Assembly: GCA_937896265.1 (NCBI GenBank)
Contig: CALBMD010000382.1
Span: 1-5,457, forward strand
Origin: an uncultured Pseudomonadota bacterium
GTDB taxonomy: Bacteria; Bdellovibrionota_B; Oligoflexia; Oligoflexales; Bog-1112
Length of the DNA: 5,457 nt
Reading direction: 5' to 3'
Shown here: positions 1 through 5,457 of the stretch, piece after piece
Numbering within the stretch: the stretch's first letter is position 1
Layout of the letters: every line of letters begins with the position of its first letter
The notes under the pieces: model-generated
What the model was told of the DNA's origin: nothing
Databases searched by the model: none
Seen by the model: the letters and a program-made list of their open reading frames with translations, nothing else
Made by a program: the position numbers and the translations under genes

Positions 1-24
1 CTTTACAGGAAACGCTTATGTGCC

Positions 25-40
25 ACACCACATTTAGTAG
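25..40 (+). promoter_or_regulatory. Upstream NrdR-box-like site of nrdAB
   Basis: The site reads ACACCACATTTAGTAG. Against the published NrdR-box consensus acaCwAtATaTwGtgt, 11 of 16 positions agree by eye, including all six strongly conserved ones (C4, A6, A8, T9, T11, G13). It lies immediately upstream of the proposed -35 hexamer, and its start is exactly 32 bp from that of the second site, the phased spacing (about three helical turns) usual for tandem NrdR boxes. NrdR is the ATP/dATP-sensing repressor of ribonucleotide reductase genes. The regulator gene itself is not in this window, so the assignment rests on sequence, spacing and position before nrdAB. Confidence 0.62.
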
Positions 41-68
41 TTGACCAAGGAACGACACACTATATATG
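41..68 (+). promoter_or_regulatory. Probable sigma70-type promoter of nrdAB
   Basis: TTGACC at 41-46 matches the -35 consensus at 5 of 6 positions. TATATG at 63-68 serves as the -10 (4 of 6) with a 16-bp spacer. Transcription would start near 75, leaving a leader of about 114 nt before nrdA. One NrdR-like box ends at the base before the -35, and the other covers the -10, which supports this promoter over other AT-rich candidates. The alternating TATATAT tract makes the exact -10 register uncertain. Confidence 0.55.
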
Positions 69-72
69 CTGT
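57..72 (+). promoter_or_regulatory. Downstream NrdR-box-like site overlapping the -10
   Basis: The site reads ACACTATATATGCTGT and agrees with the NrdR-box consensus acaCwAtATaTwGtgt at 14 of 16 positions. The mismatches are positions 12 (G for A/T) and 13 (C for the usually conserved G). It covers the proposed -10 hexamer, so bound NrdR would block RNA polymerase directly. The 16-bp gap from the upstream box contains the -35. A near-consensus box ahead of a genuine nrdA gene is strong contextual support. Confidence 0.68.
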
Positions 73-174
73 TTAGTAAGAGCAGTTAGGAACCACTAAC
101 CACCACGACAACAGTAGAAAATTCGAGCTTGCATCAGTAAAAATGATGTATAGGATTTTTATTATCAAAAACAA

Positions 175-180
175 AAAAGG
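175..180 (+). promoter_or_regulatory. Ribosome binding site of nrdA
   Basis: AAAAGG, with AAGG as its Shine-Dalgarno core, ends 8 nt before the ATG at 189. This supports that ATG as the nrdA start. No comparable purine motif precedes the other nearby ATG at 143, which is in a different frame. Confidence 0.6.
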
Positions 181-188
181 TACTAAGC

Positions 189-2594
189 ATGGCCGTTGAA
201 AGTTCAAGCTCCCGGTTGCCCAATTTCTTTACTCAAAAGCCGATCGCCCAGCCTGCAGCCTTTATCCCTAAAGTGGCCTCTGGAGAAAGAACTATTACTC
301 TCGTGCACAGCAACGGTGCTTTTGAGTATCTAACAAGATCACTTCTTTATGCCAAAATTAGCGCCCTTTGTACAAAGATCCCTGTAGTAGATCCAGCTAT
401 CCTTGTTGATAAGGCTTTTTCTAGTATTACCCATACTCTTACCCATATCGAATTTAGCCAGTGGCTCATGCAAACGACTGCTATGCTAATTGGCGAAGAG
501 CCTGAATACTCCAAGCTTGCTGCTCGCATGCTGAGCATGCATATCGAAGAAGAGTTGCAGGCAGACAATATTTTTAGCTTTCTAGAAAGCATTGAAGCCG
601 GATCAAACGCCGAGTTAATAGATCCACAAGTCGCTCGATTTGTAAAGGAAAATATTTCCAAGTTAACTGCCGCCCTTTCCTACAACCACGATGAGCTTTT
701 TGAATATTTTGGCTTACGCACTGTTTATGATCGTTATCTTTTGAAAAATCCTACCACTCGCAAAGTTATGGAAAACAGCCAGTTTTTCTTTATGCGAGTA
801 GCCTGTGGGTTATCTAAAACAGCAGACGAAGCCATTAGCTTTTATAAGCTCATTTCTTCTTTTCAATATTTACCATCTACCCCTACTCTTTTTAATTCGG
901 CAACAAGACACCCTCAAATGTCTTCTTGCTACCTTTTGGACTCACCAAAGGATGATCTAGAGGCCATCTATAGCAAGTATACTGATATTGCCCTGCTATC
1001 AAAGTTTGCAGGTGGTATAGGGGTATCCTTCACCCGCGTTCGTAGTCGAGGGTCACTGATAAAAGGCACCAATGGCAAGTCCAATGGCATTGTCCCGTTC
1101 TTAAAAACCTTAGATTCTTCTGTCTCGGCGGTAAATCAAGGCGGCAAACGCAAAGGAGCTGCCTGCGTCTATCTTGAAACATGGCACGCAGACATCTTGG
1201 AGTTTTTATCCCTTAGAGACAATACTGGCGATGAATCGCTTCGTACCCACAATCTCAATTTAGCTAACTGGATACCTGATCTATTCATGGAACGAGTGGA
1301 AAAAGATGAGATGTGGTCGCTATTTGATCCCAAAGAAGTCCCTGAATTTTGCGACTTATATGGCCATGAATTTGACAAAGCTTATCAAGAAGCCGAAACT
1401 AAACAACGTTATACAAAGCAAATCAAAGCTCGCGATCTCTATGCACAAATGATGAAGACCCTCGCTCAAACTGGCAACGGGTGGATGACATTCAAAGACG
1501 CCTCTAACAGAAAATCAAATCAGACTCTAAGAGCTGAAAACGTCGTTCATCTGTCTAATTTATGCACAGAAATTATCGAAGTCACTAAAGACAAAGAAAC
1601 AGCTGTTTGTAATCTTGGCTCTATTAATCTAAGTCAGTATTTAGATACTGAAGGTGAATTTGACTTTGCTCTTTTAGGTAAAAATGTCCAAGAAGCTGTA
1701 AAATTCCTTGATCGGGTTGTCGACATTAACTTCTACCCAATTACCACTGCCAAAAGCTCCAATAATAAATGGCGACCAGTTGGCCTAGGCATTATGGGTC
1801 TGCAGAATGTTTTCTTTGCCAAAAAACTGCCTTTTGACTCAGCGGAAGCTTTAGCTCTATCTACTAAGATACAAGAAGAAATTTATTACAACGCTCTTCT
1901 TGCTTCCTGTGAGTTAGCTAAAAAGGATGGGCCTCATGAGAATTTTAAGGATACACGAGCAAGCCTTGGCCATCTACAATTTGACTTTTGGCATATCTCA
2001 CCAAGTGATACCGCTCGCTGGAATAATTTAAAAGAAGAGATCAAAACCCACGGTCTACGTAACTCGCTTTTATTAGCTATTGCACCTACCGCAACTATTG
2101 CGTCTATTGCCGGCGCTTTTGAGTGCATTGAACCGCAAATATCAAATCTATTTAAAAGAGAGACTCTTTCTGGAGAGTTTTTGCAAATCAATCCTTATTT
2201 AGTAAAAGACCTACGCAAAGCAGGCTTATGGACGCATGCTATTAAGCAAAAAATAAAATTGGGTGAAGGTTCTATCCAGGATATTGAAGAAATCCCTTTT
2301 GCTATCAGAAATTTATACCGAACTGTCTGGGAAATTCCACAGAAGGCTCTTATTGATTTAGCAAGCGCCAGGGGCGCCTATATCGACCAAAGCCAATCGC
2401 TCAACTTATTTCTCGAAAACCCAACGCTAGGGAAAGTTTCGTCCATGTATGTTTATGCCTGGAAAAAAGGGCTAAAAACCCTGTATTATTTCAGGTCCCG
2501 CGGCAAGACAAGGATCAATAAAGCCACTGTTTCGCAAAGCGAGGCTATCGCTTGCTCACTGGAAAATCCGCAAGCTTGTGAATCCTGCACCTAA
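189..2594 (+). CDS. nrdA: Ribonucleoside-diphosphate reductase alpha subunit (class I, NrdA)
   Basis: This is the large catalytic subunit of aerobic ribonucleotide reductase. With NrdB it reduces NDPs to dNDPs in the cytoplasm, the committed step of dNTP supply. The 801 residues match class I alpha length (E. coli about 761). Residues 1-34 are a Ser/Pro-rich, probably flexible leader, and 35-120 form an ATP-cone-like domain. The catalytic ten-stranded barrel follows. By alignment to E. coli NrdA from memory, the redox pair is C247 (MSSC) and C474 (AVCNLGSINL). The radical cysteine is C459 in SNLCTEI, with N457 and E461. PTATIASIAG (633-642) is the substrate phosphate-binding segment, and Y766-Y767 (KTLYY) complete the radical path. 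The tail ends ACESCT, with C797 and C800 as the likely thioredoxin/glutaredoxin-accessible pair. Oddity: the ATP-cone KRDG motif reads HSNG (40-43), so dATP overall control may be lost. nrdB follows 24 bp downstream, so the two are almost certainly cotranscribed. Confidence 0.97.
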   Translation: MAVESSSSRLPNFFTQKPIAQPAAFIPKVASGERTITLVHSNGAFEYLTRSLLYAKISALCTKIPVVDPAILVDKAFSSITHTLTHIEFSQWLMQTTAMLIGEEPEYSKLAARMLSMHIEEELQADNIFSFLESIEAGSNAELIDPQVARFVKENISKLTAALSYNHDELFEYFGLRTVYDRYLLKNPTTRKVMENSQFFFMRVACGLSKTADEAISFYKLISSFQYLPSTPTLFNSATRHPQMSSCYLLDSPKDDLEAIYSKYTDIALLSKFAGGIGVSFTRVRSRGSLIKGTNGKSNGIVPFLKTLDSSVSAVNQGGKRKGAACVYLETWHADILEFLSLRDNTGDESLRTHNLNLANWIPDLFMERVEKDEMWSLFDPKEVPEFCDLYGHEFDKAYQEAETKQRYTKQIKARDLYAQMMKTLAQTGNGWMTFKDASNRKSNQTLRAENVVHLSNLCTEIIEVTKDKETAVCNLGSINLSQYLDTEGEFDFALLGKNVQEAVKFLDRVVDINFYPITTAKSSNNKWRPVGLGIMGLQNVFFAKKLPFDSAEALALSTKIQEEIYYNALLASCELAKKDGPHENFKDTRASLGHLQFDFWHISPSDTARWNNLKEEIKTHGLRNSLLLAIAPTATIASIAGAFECIEPQISNLFKRETLSGEFLQINPYLVKDLRKAGLWTHAIKQKIKLGEGSIQDIEEIPFAIRNLYRTVWEIPQKALIDLASARGAYIDQSQSLNLFLENPTLGKVSSMYVYAWKKGLKTLYYFRSRGKTRINKATVSQSEAIACSLENPQACESCT

Positions 2595-2609
2595 TGTTGC
2601 TCATTGATT

Positions 2610-2613
2610 GGAG
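2610..2613 (+). promoter_or_regulatory. Ribosome binding site that fixes the nrdB start
   Basis: GGAG at 2610-2613 lies 5 nt before ATG 2619. The upstream in-frame TTG at 2604 has no Shine-Dalgarno-like sequence ahead of it, and using it would place this GGAG inside the coding region. The ATG is therefore preferred, giving a 331-residue protein rather than 336. Confidence 0.7.
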
Positions 2614-2618
2614 ATACC

Positions 2619-3614
2619 ATGCTACTTTCCCCTGGCTTTGAACTTACACTGCGACCAATGCGATACCCTCGGTTTTATAGCATGTACAAGGACTCTATTA
2701 AAAACACCTGGACTGTCGAAGAAGTAGATTTTAGCTCTGATTTGACTGACCTAGCTCGACTGAGCACTGGCGAGCGCCACTTGATCAACCGATTAGTAGC
2801 TTTTTTTGCAACAGGGGACTCTATTGTTGCCAACAATTTAGTGCTCAATCTCTATCAACATATCAATTCCCCCGAAGCCCGCATGTATCTTTCAAGGCAG
2901 CTCTACGAAGAAGCCTTGCATGTTCAATTTTATCTAACCCTTTTAGACACTTATCTACCCAACGAAGAAGAACGCAACAAAGCTTTTACAGCTATTGAAA
3001 GCATCCCTTCAATCAAACAAAAAGGTGAATTTTGCTTTAAGTGGATCGATTCTATTAAGGATCTCAAGAGCCTTACAACCAGGGAACACCGTAAGCAATT
3101 TCTTCTTAATCTCATCTGCTTTGCTGCCTGCATAGAGGGCTTATTCTTCTTTGCTGCCTTTGCATACGTCTATTTCCTTAGATCAAAGGGACTGTTACAT
3201 GGACTAGCAACTGGCACAAATTGGGTATTTAGAGATGAAAGTTGCCACATGAACTTTGCTTTTGAAGTTATCAAGCAATGCCGCACAGAAGAACCTGATT
3301 TGCTCGATAACAGCATGCGCCATGAAATCATTGCCATGATAAATGAAGCTATTGAGTGTGAAATGCAGTTTGCAGAAGATGTCCTTGATATTGGGGTTGT
3401 TGGTCTTTCTAAACAAGACATGCGTCAATATTTGGAATACATCGCAGATCAAAGGCTAATAAAACTAACAATTACCCCTATCTTTAATGCCAAAAACCCT
3501 TTCCCTTTTATGGAGTTGCAAGACGTCCAGGAGCTGACCAACTTTTTCGAACGCCGAGTTGCTGCGTATCAAATCGGCATTGAAGGTGGGTTAGGTTTTG
3601 ATGATGATTTCTAA
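2619..3614 (+). CDS. nrdB: Ribonucleoside-diphosphate reductase beta subunit (class I, NrdB)
   Basis: This ferritin-like subunit houses the metal cofactor and generates the radical passed to NrdA. The 331 residues from ATG 2619 fit the family (about 320-375). Using that numbering, the metal ligands are D67 (TGDS), E98 and H101 (EEALH), E173 (CIEGL), and E207 and H210 (RDESCH). The residue four after H101 is Y105, which matches E. coli radical Tyr122. W31 and D206 match the W48/D237 electron-transfer pair. Y317 (RVAAYQ) matches C. trachomatis Y338 and the E. coli Y356 role. The C-terminal GFDDDF tail is the likely NrdA-docking peptide. It is thus tyrosyl-type (class Ia-like), unlike C. trachomatis NrdB, which has Phe127 and Glu89 at the radical and first-ligand positions. 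Whether the metals are Fe-Fe or Mn-Fe cannot be read from sequence. The gene lies 24 bp after nrdA in the same operon. An alternative TTG start at 2604 lacks a ribosome site. Confidence 0.96.
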   Translation: MLLSPGFELTLRPMRYPRFYSMYKDSIKNTWTVEEVDFSSDLTDLARLSTGERHLINRLVAFFATGDSIVANNLVLNLYQHINSPEARMYLSRQLYEEALHVQFYLTLLDTYLPNEEERNKAFTAIESIPSIKQKGEFCFKWIDSIKDLKSLTTREHRKQFLLNLICFAACIEGLFFFAAFAYVYFLRSKGLLHGLATGTNWVFRDESCHMNFAFEVIKQCRTEEPDLLDNSMRHEIIAMINEAIECEMQFAEDVLDIGVVGLSKQDMRQYLEYIADQRLIKLTITPIFNAKNPFPFMELQDVQELTNFFERRVAAYQIGIEGGLGFDDDF

Positions 3615-3631
3615 AGAAACTTGGTCTTTGT

Positions 3632-3692
3632 AAGAAATTTATGTACTTTGCTAATCGCACCCTGGTTAATGATTAGCAATCATAGATTTCTT
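3632..3692 (+). terminator. Long imperfect hairpin after nrdB, possible terminator
   Basis: Starting 17 nt after the nrdB stop, AAGAAATTTATG (3632-3643) pairs with CATAGATTTCTT (3681-3692) over 12 bp including one G-U wobble. Inside it, TTGCTAATC (3648-3656) pairs perfectly with GATTAGCAA (3671-3679) over 9 bp, leaving a 14-nt loop. The 21 pairs are far more than a gap this size would normally hold by chance. However, the stem is AT-rich and no uninterrupted T-run follows (GGAAAATTCTTT), so it is not a textbook intrinsic terminator. It could instead protect the nrdAB mRNA 3' end. Confidence 0.45.
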
Positions 3693-3725
3693 GGAAAATT
3701 CTTTGCCATTAATACTTAAGTCGCA

Positions 3726-3746
3726 GGGCTTTATCCTCTAAAGCTC
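3726..3746 (+). other. Short hairpin in the nrdB-transporter gap
   Basis: GGGCTTTA (3726-3733) pairs with TAAAGCTC (3739-3746) over 8 bp, including one G-U wobble, around a 5-nt TCCTC loop. The sequence after it is AATATTTAAAGG, with no T-run, so terminator function is doubtful. It could act with the larger hairpin upstream or be incidental. Confidence 0.25.
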
Positions 3747-3857
3747 AATATTTAAAGGCTTTTCCTGAGAATTGCGAGAGATGATTTCATTTGCTTTCTT
3801 AGCCATCTTTCTGCATACTGTCGCCAACTGGAAAAGGCAAGGCAAAACAATCAGCCT

Positions 3858-3887
3858 TTAACAGCAATATTTAGAAATCTGTAGATT
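3858..3887 (+). promoter_or_regulatory. Candidate promoter of the transporter gene
   Basis: TTAACA (3858-3863) matches the -35 consensus at 5 of 6 positions, and TAGATT (3882-3887) matches the -10 at 4 of 6, with an 18-bp spacer. Transcription would begin near 3894, about 28 nt before the ATG. The -10 lies in the small palindrome AATCTGTAGATT (3876-3887). In AT-rich DNA such matches are common, so this is tentative. Confidence 0.3.
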
Positions 3888-3921
3888 AGCATTTCTTTTC
3901 ATAAGCATAGCGAGAACTTTA

Positions 3922-5405
3922 ATGAGCATAGCGGCTAAACTGAAGGGTTATCTAGATTTCTTGTTTCCTGTTCGCTCTTCTGAGTTCAAAAAATTCCTCC
4001 CTATGTTTTTTATGAACTTCTTTTTGACGATTAACTACAATCTTTTAAAGACAATCAAAGATAGTATTATTGTGTCTGCTGCAGGCGCTGAGGCCATCCC
4101 CTTTATTAAGGTCTGGGTGATGTTTCCTATGGCTGTGTTTATGACAGCCTTCTTCACATTTTTATCACAAAAGTACAGCCAAAAGCGTGTGTTTTACACC
4201 TTAATGTCCATTTTTTTAGTGAGCATTGGCTCTTTTCTAATCATTCTCTTCCCACTTCGCGAGATTTTCTTCCTTCATTCTGTCGCCCAAAAACTCAGTG
4301 GGATTTTGCCATCAGGCCTGCATGGCCTCATCGAAGTTGTACGTTACTGGCCTCTTGCCATCTTCTACACGATGGCTGAATTATGGGGGTCGATAGTTTT
4401 ATTTGTGCTCTTTTGGGGCTTTGCTAACAGAGCTATCGGCATTGAAGAGGCAAAACGCTTCTATCCCCTCTTTGGTGTAGCTGCTAATAGCTCAGGTTTT
4501 TTTGCCCCCCACATTTTCTTATGGGCTGCAGACAATCCAACTTTTTTCGATTTGCCTTTTCTCGCAACTTCTTGGGAAAAATCGCTTTTTCTTATGGGTT
4601 GGGTCGTATTAGCGGCAGGTGTAATTAGCATCGCCATCTTCTGGTGGCTTGAGAATAATGTTTTTACAAAAGAGTCTAATGAGCTTGCTTTTGCTAAGTC
4701 AAGCTCCAAAAAGAAAATGGGCTTTTTTGAGAGTATTCAATATCTTTTGAAGTTTAAATACATCCGAAACATGGCTATCATCGTCATTGTTTATAATATC
4801 TCGATCAATCTAACAGAGGTTATTTGGAAGGGGGAGGTTCACAAACTTTGTCCAGATCCAAAAGATTTTGGCTCTTACATGAGCCAGGTGATGATTGTTA
4901 CATCCCTGTTAGCTATTTTTTCTGATCTCTTCATTAGCTCTAACTTGATCCGCAAATTTGGCTGGACAACAACAGCGATGATTACTCCTATTGTCATCCT
5001 TGTAACAAGCATTATCTTCTTTGCTTTTTTAATCTTTGATCTGCCATATGAGTCTAACATTGCGGCAATTTTTGGCGTGTCGATGCTAAGTTTGTCGACA
5101 TTTTTTGGCTCTTTACAGAATGTTTTTGCTCGAGCATCGAAATATTCTTTATTTGATGTCTCAAAAGAAATCGCCTTTATTCCTCTTGATAACGATGCAA
5201 AAATGCGAAGTAAAGCAGCCATTGACGGCGTTGGTTCAAGGCTTGGTAAATCAGGTGGCGCTGTAATTCTTCAAGGTTTGTTCTTATTTGTTGGCAACCT
5301 TTCAGCTAGTTTTGTTTATGTAGCGTTCGCCTTAGGCAGCTTATTAAGCTTTTGGTGCATTGCTGTTTTAAAGCTTGGCCGCCAGTTTAAGGAACTGACA
5401 TCTAG
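3922..5405 (+). CDS. npt1: Npt/Tlc-family ATP/ADP (nucleotide) translocase, 3' end missing
   Basis: This is an inner-membrane nucleotide carrier of the bacterial/plastid NTT family, typically exchanging host ATP for bacterial ADP + Pi. The 494 visible residues contain about twelve hydrophobic segments (roughly 24-42, 58-82, 90-112, 143-165, 180-202, 219-242, 282-300, 320-342, 349-374, 378-400, 445-460, 462-483). Charged residues aligning with those required in plant NTT1 are present: K46 (TIKD), E153 (AELWGS), E299 (NLTEVIWK) and K443 (LGKSGG). The signature around YSLFD (408-412), IPLD (420-423) and KAAID (431-435) is typical. ATG 3922 is the only plausible start: the in-frame stop at 3859 is followed by no ATG, GTG or TTG before it, and GAGAA lies 5 nt upstream. 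Real sequence ends at about codon 494, where adapter begins. Relatives run about 500-530 residues, so only the tail is missing. Paralogues differ in substrate (ATP/ADP exchange versus net NTP import), so the symbol is a family label. ATP/ADP exchange is the default inference. Confidence 0.93.
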
Positions 5406-5457
5406 AGATCGGAAGAGCACACGTCTGAACTCCAGTCACATCACGTTATCTCGTATG
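5406..5457 (+). other. Illumina TruSeq adapter contamination at contig end
   Basis: From 5406 the sequence starts AGATCGGAAGAGC and is identical over 34 nt (5406-5439, ending TCCAGTCAC) to the Illumina TruSeq indexed adapter. Positions 5440-5447 (ATCACGTT) occupy the index slot, and the first six bases equal TruSeq index 1. ATCTCGTATG (5448-5457) is the start of the constant segment following the index. This is library-construction sequence left on a contig end, not genomic DNA. It happens to stay in frame with the transporter, adding the peptide RKSTRLNSSH (497-506) and neighbours, a known contaminant motif in protein databases. Confidence 0.98.

Larger units (their letters stand above)
3615..3921. 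other. Intergenic region between nrdB and the transporter gene
   Basis: This 307-bp gap holds no convincing gene. All I can support is a long imperfect hairpin close to the nrdB stop, a short 8-bp hairpin at 3726-3746, a weak promoter candidate at 3858-3887, and a 9-bp direct repeat straddling the next start codon. The longest forward ATG frame, at 3781, encodes only 26 residues. The size of the gap and the hairpins suggest the transporter is transcribed separately from nrdAB. Confidence 0.6.

Noticed and set aside
1..99. Forward frame open from the window edge to a stop at 97-99
   Set aside because: Only 32 codons with no recognisable protein features, and it runs straight through the NrdR-like boxes and the promoter. 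It is better explained as chance.
129..154. Second nrdA promoter made of TTGCAT and TATAGG
   Set aside because: The spacer is only 14 bp, and the NrdR-box-associated promoter upstream is much better supported.
162..170. TTATCAAAA as a DnaA box before nrdA (E. coli nrdAB is DnaA-responsive)
   Set aside because: It differs from TTATCCACA at two positions, is single and lies in an A/T-rich stretch where such matches are expected. TTATCCTCT at 3731 is no better.
143..199. An 18-codon ATG frame in the nrdA leader that overlaps the nrdA start
   Set aside because: It has no ribosome-binding site upstream, its content is low-complexity Lys/Ile codons from the AT-rich leader, and it only overlaps nrdA by 11 bp. 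Nothing supports it as a regulatory leader peptide.
3781..3861. A 26-residue ATG frame (MISFAFLAIFLH...) between nrdB and the transporter
   Set aside because: Its hydrophobic start resembles a small membrane peptide, but the GAGAG purines abut the ATG with no spacing and I recognise no family. Too short to support.
4875..5222. Antisense reading frame of 115 codons inside the transporter gene, and similar ones inside nrdA and nrdB
   Set aside because: They lie wholly opposite genes with clear family signatures, show no recognisable protein motifs, and are shadows of the coding strand.
5404..5457. The apparent 18-residue C-terminal extension of the transporter as real protein
   Set aside because: It is the translation of Illumina adapter sequence and the index, not of genomic DNA.

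Overview
The window carries three genes, all on the + strand, from what looks like an obligate intracellular, host-nucleotide-dependent bacterium. They are nrdA and nrdB (aerobic class I ribonucleotide reductase) and a nucleotide transporter of the Npt/Tlc (NTT) family, cut off near its C-terminus. NTT carriers are characteristic of Chlamydiota and Rickettsiales, and also occur in some other intracellular groups such as Dependentiae. From memory, blocks of this carrier (for example GAEAIPFIK and ILPSG) match Chlamydia Npt1 better than Rickettsia Tlc, so Chlamydiota or a neighbour is the favoured but unproven assignment. The DNA looks AT-rich.

Region by region: 1-188 holds no gene. It contains a sigma70-like promoter (TTGACC at 41-46, TATATG at 63-68) flanked and overlapped by two NrdR-box-like sites (25-40 and 57-72), spaced 32 bp start to start, and then a leader of about 110 nt. 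nrdA follows at 189-2594 (801 aa), with a complete catalytic core but an N-terminal ATP-cone whose nucleotide-binding residues look lost. nrdB follows after 24 bp (best start ATG 2619, ending 3614, 331 aa). It keeps a tyrosine at the radical position and an all-canonical metal ligand set. The 3615-3921 gap contains a long imperfect hairpin (3632-3692), a smaller one (3726-3746) and a weak promoter candidate. The NTT gene starts at 3922 and stays open to the window end.

The last 52 bases (5406-5457) are not biological. They are the Illumina TruSeq read-2-side adapter, an 8-nt index and the start of the P7 stem. The transporter is therefore truncated by a contig-end artefact, and its apparent last 18 codons are adapter-encoded.

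Together the genes describe one metabolic theme. The carrier exchanges or imports nucleotides from the host, and NrdAB reduces ribonucleoside diphosphates to deoxyribonucleotides for DNA synthesis, apparently under NrdR control. I see no new system here. The points worth checking are the NrdR site pair, the degenerate ATP-cone, the tyrosyl-type NrdB in a possible chlamydial setting, and the adapter contamination.
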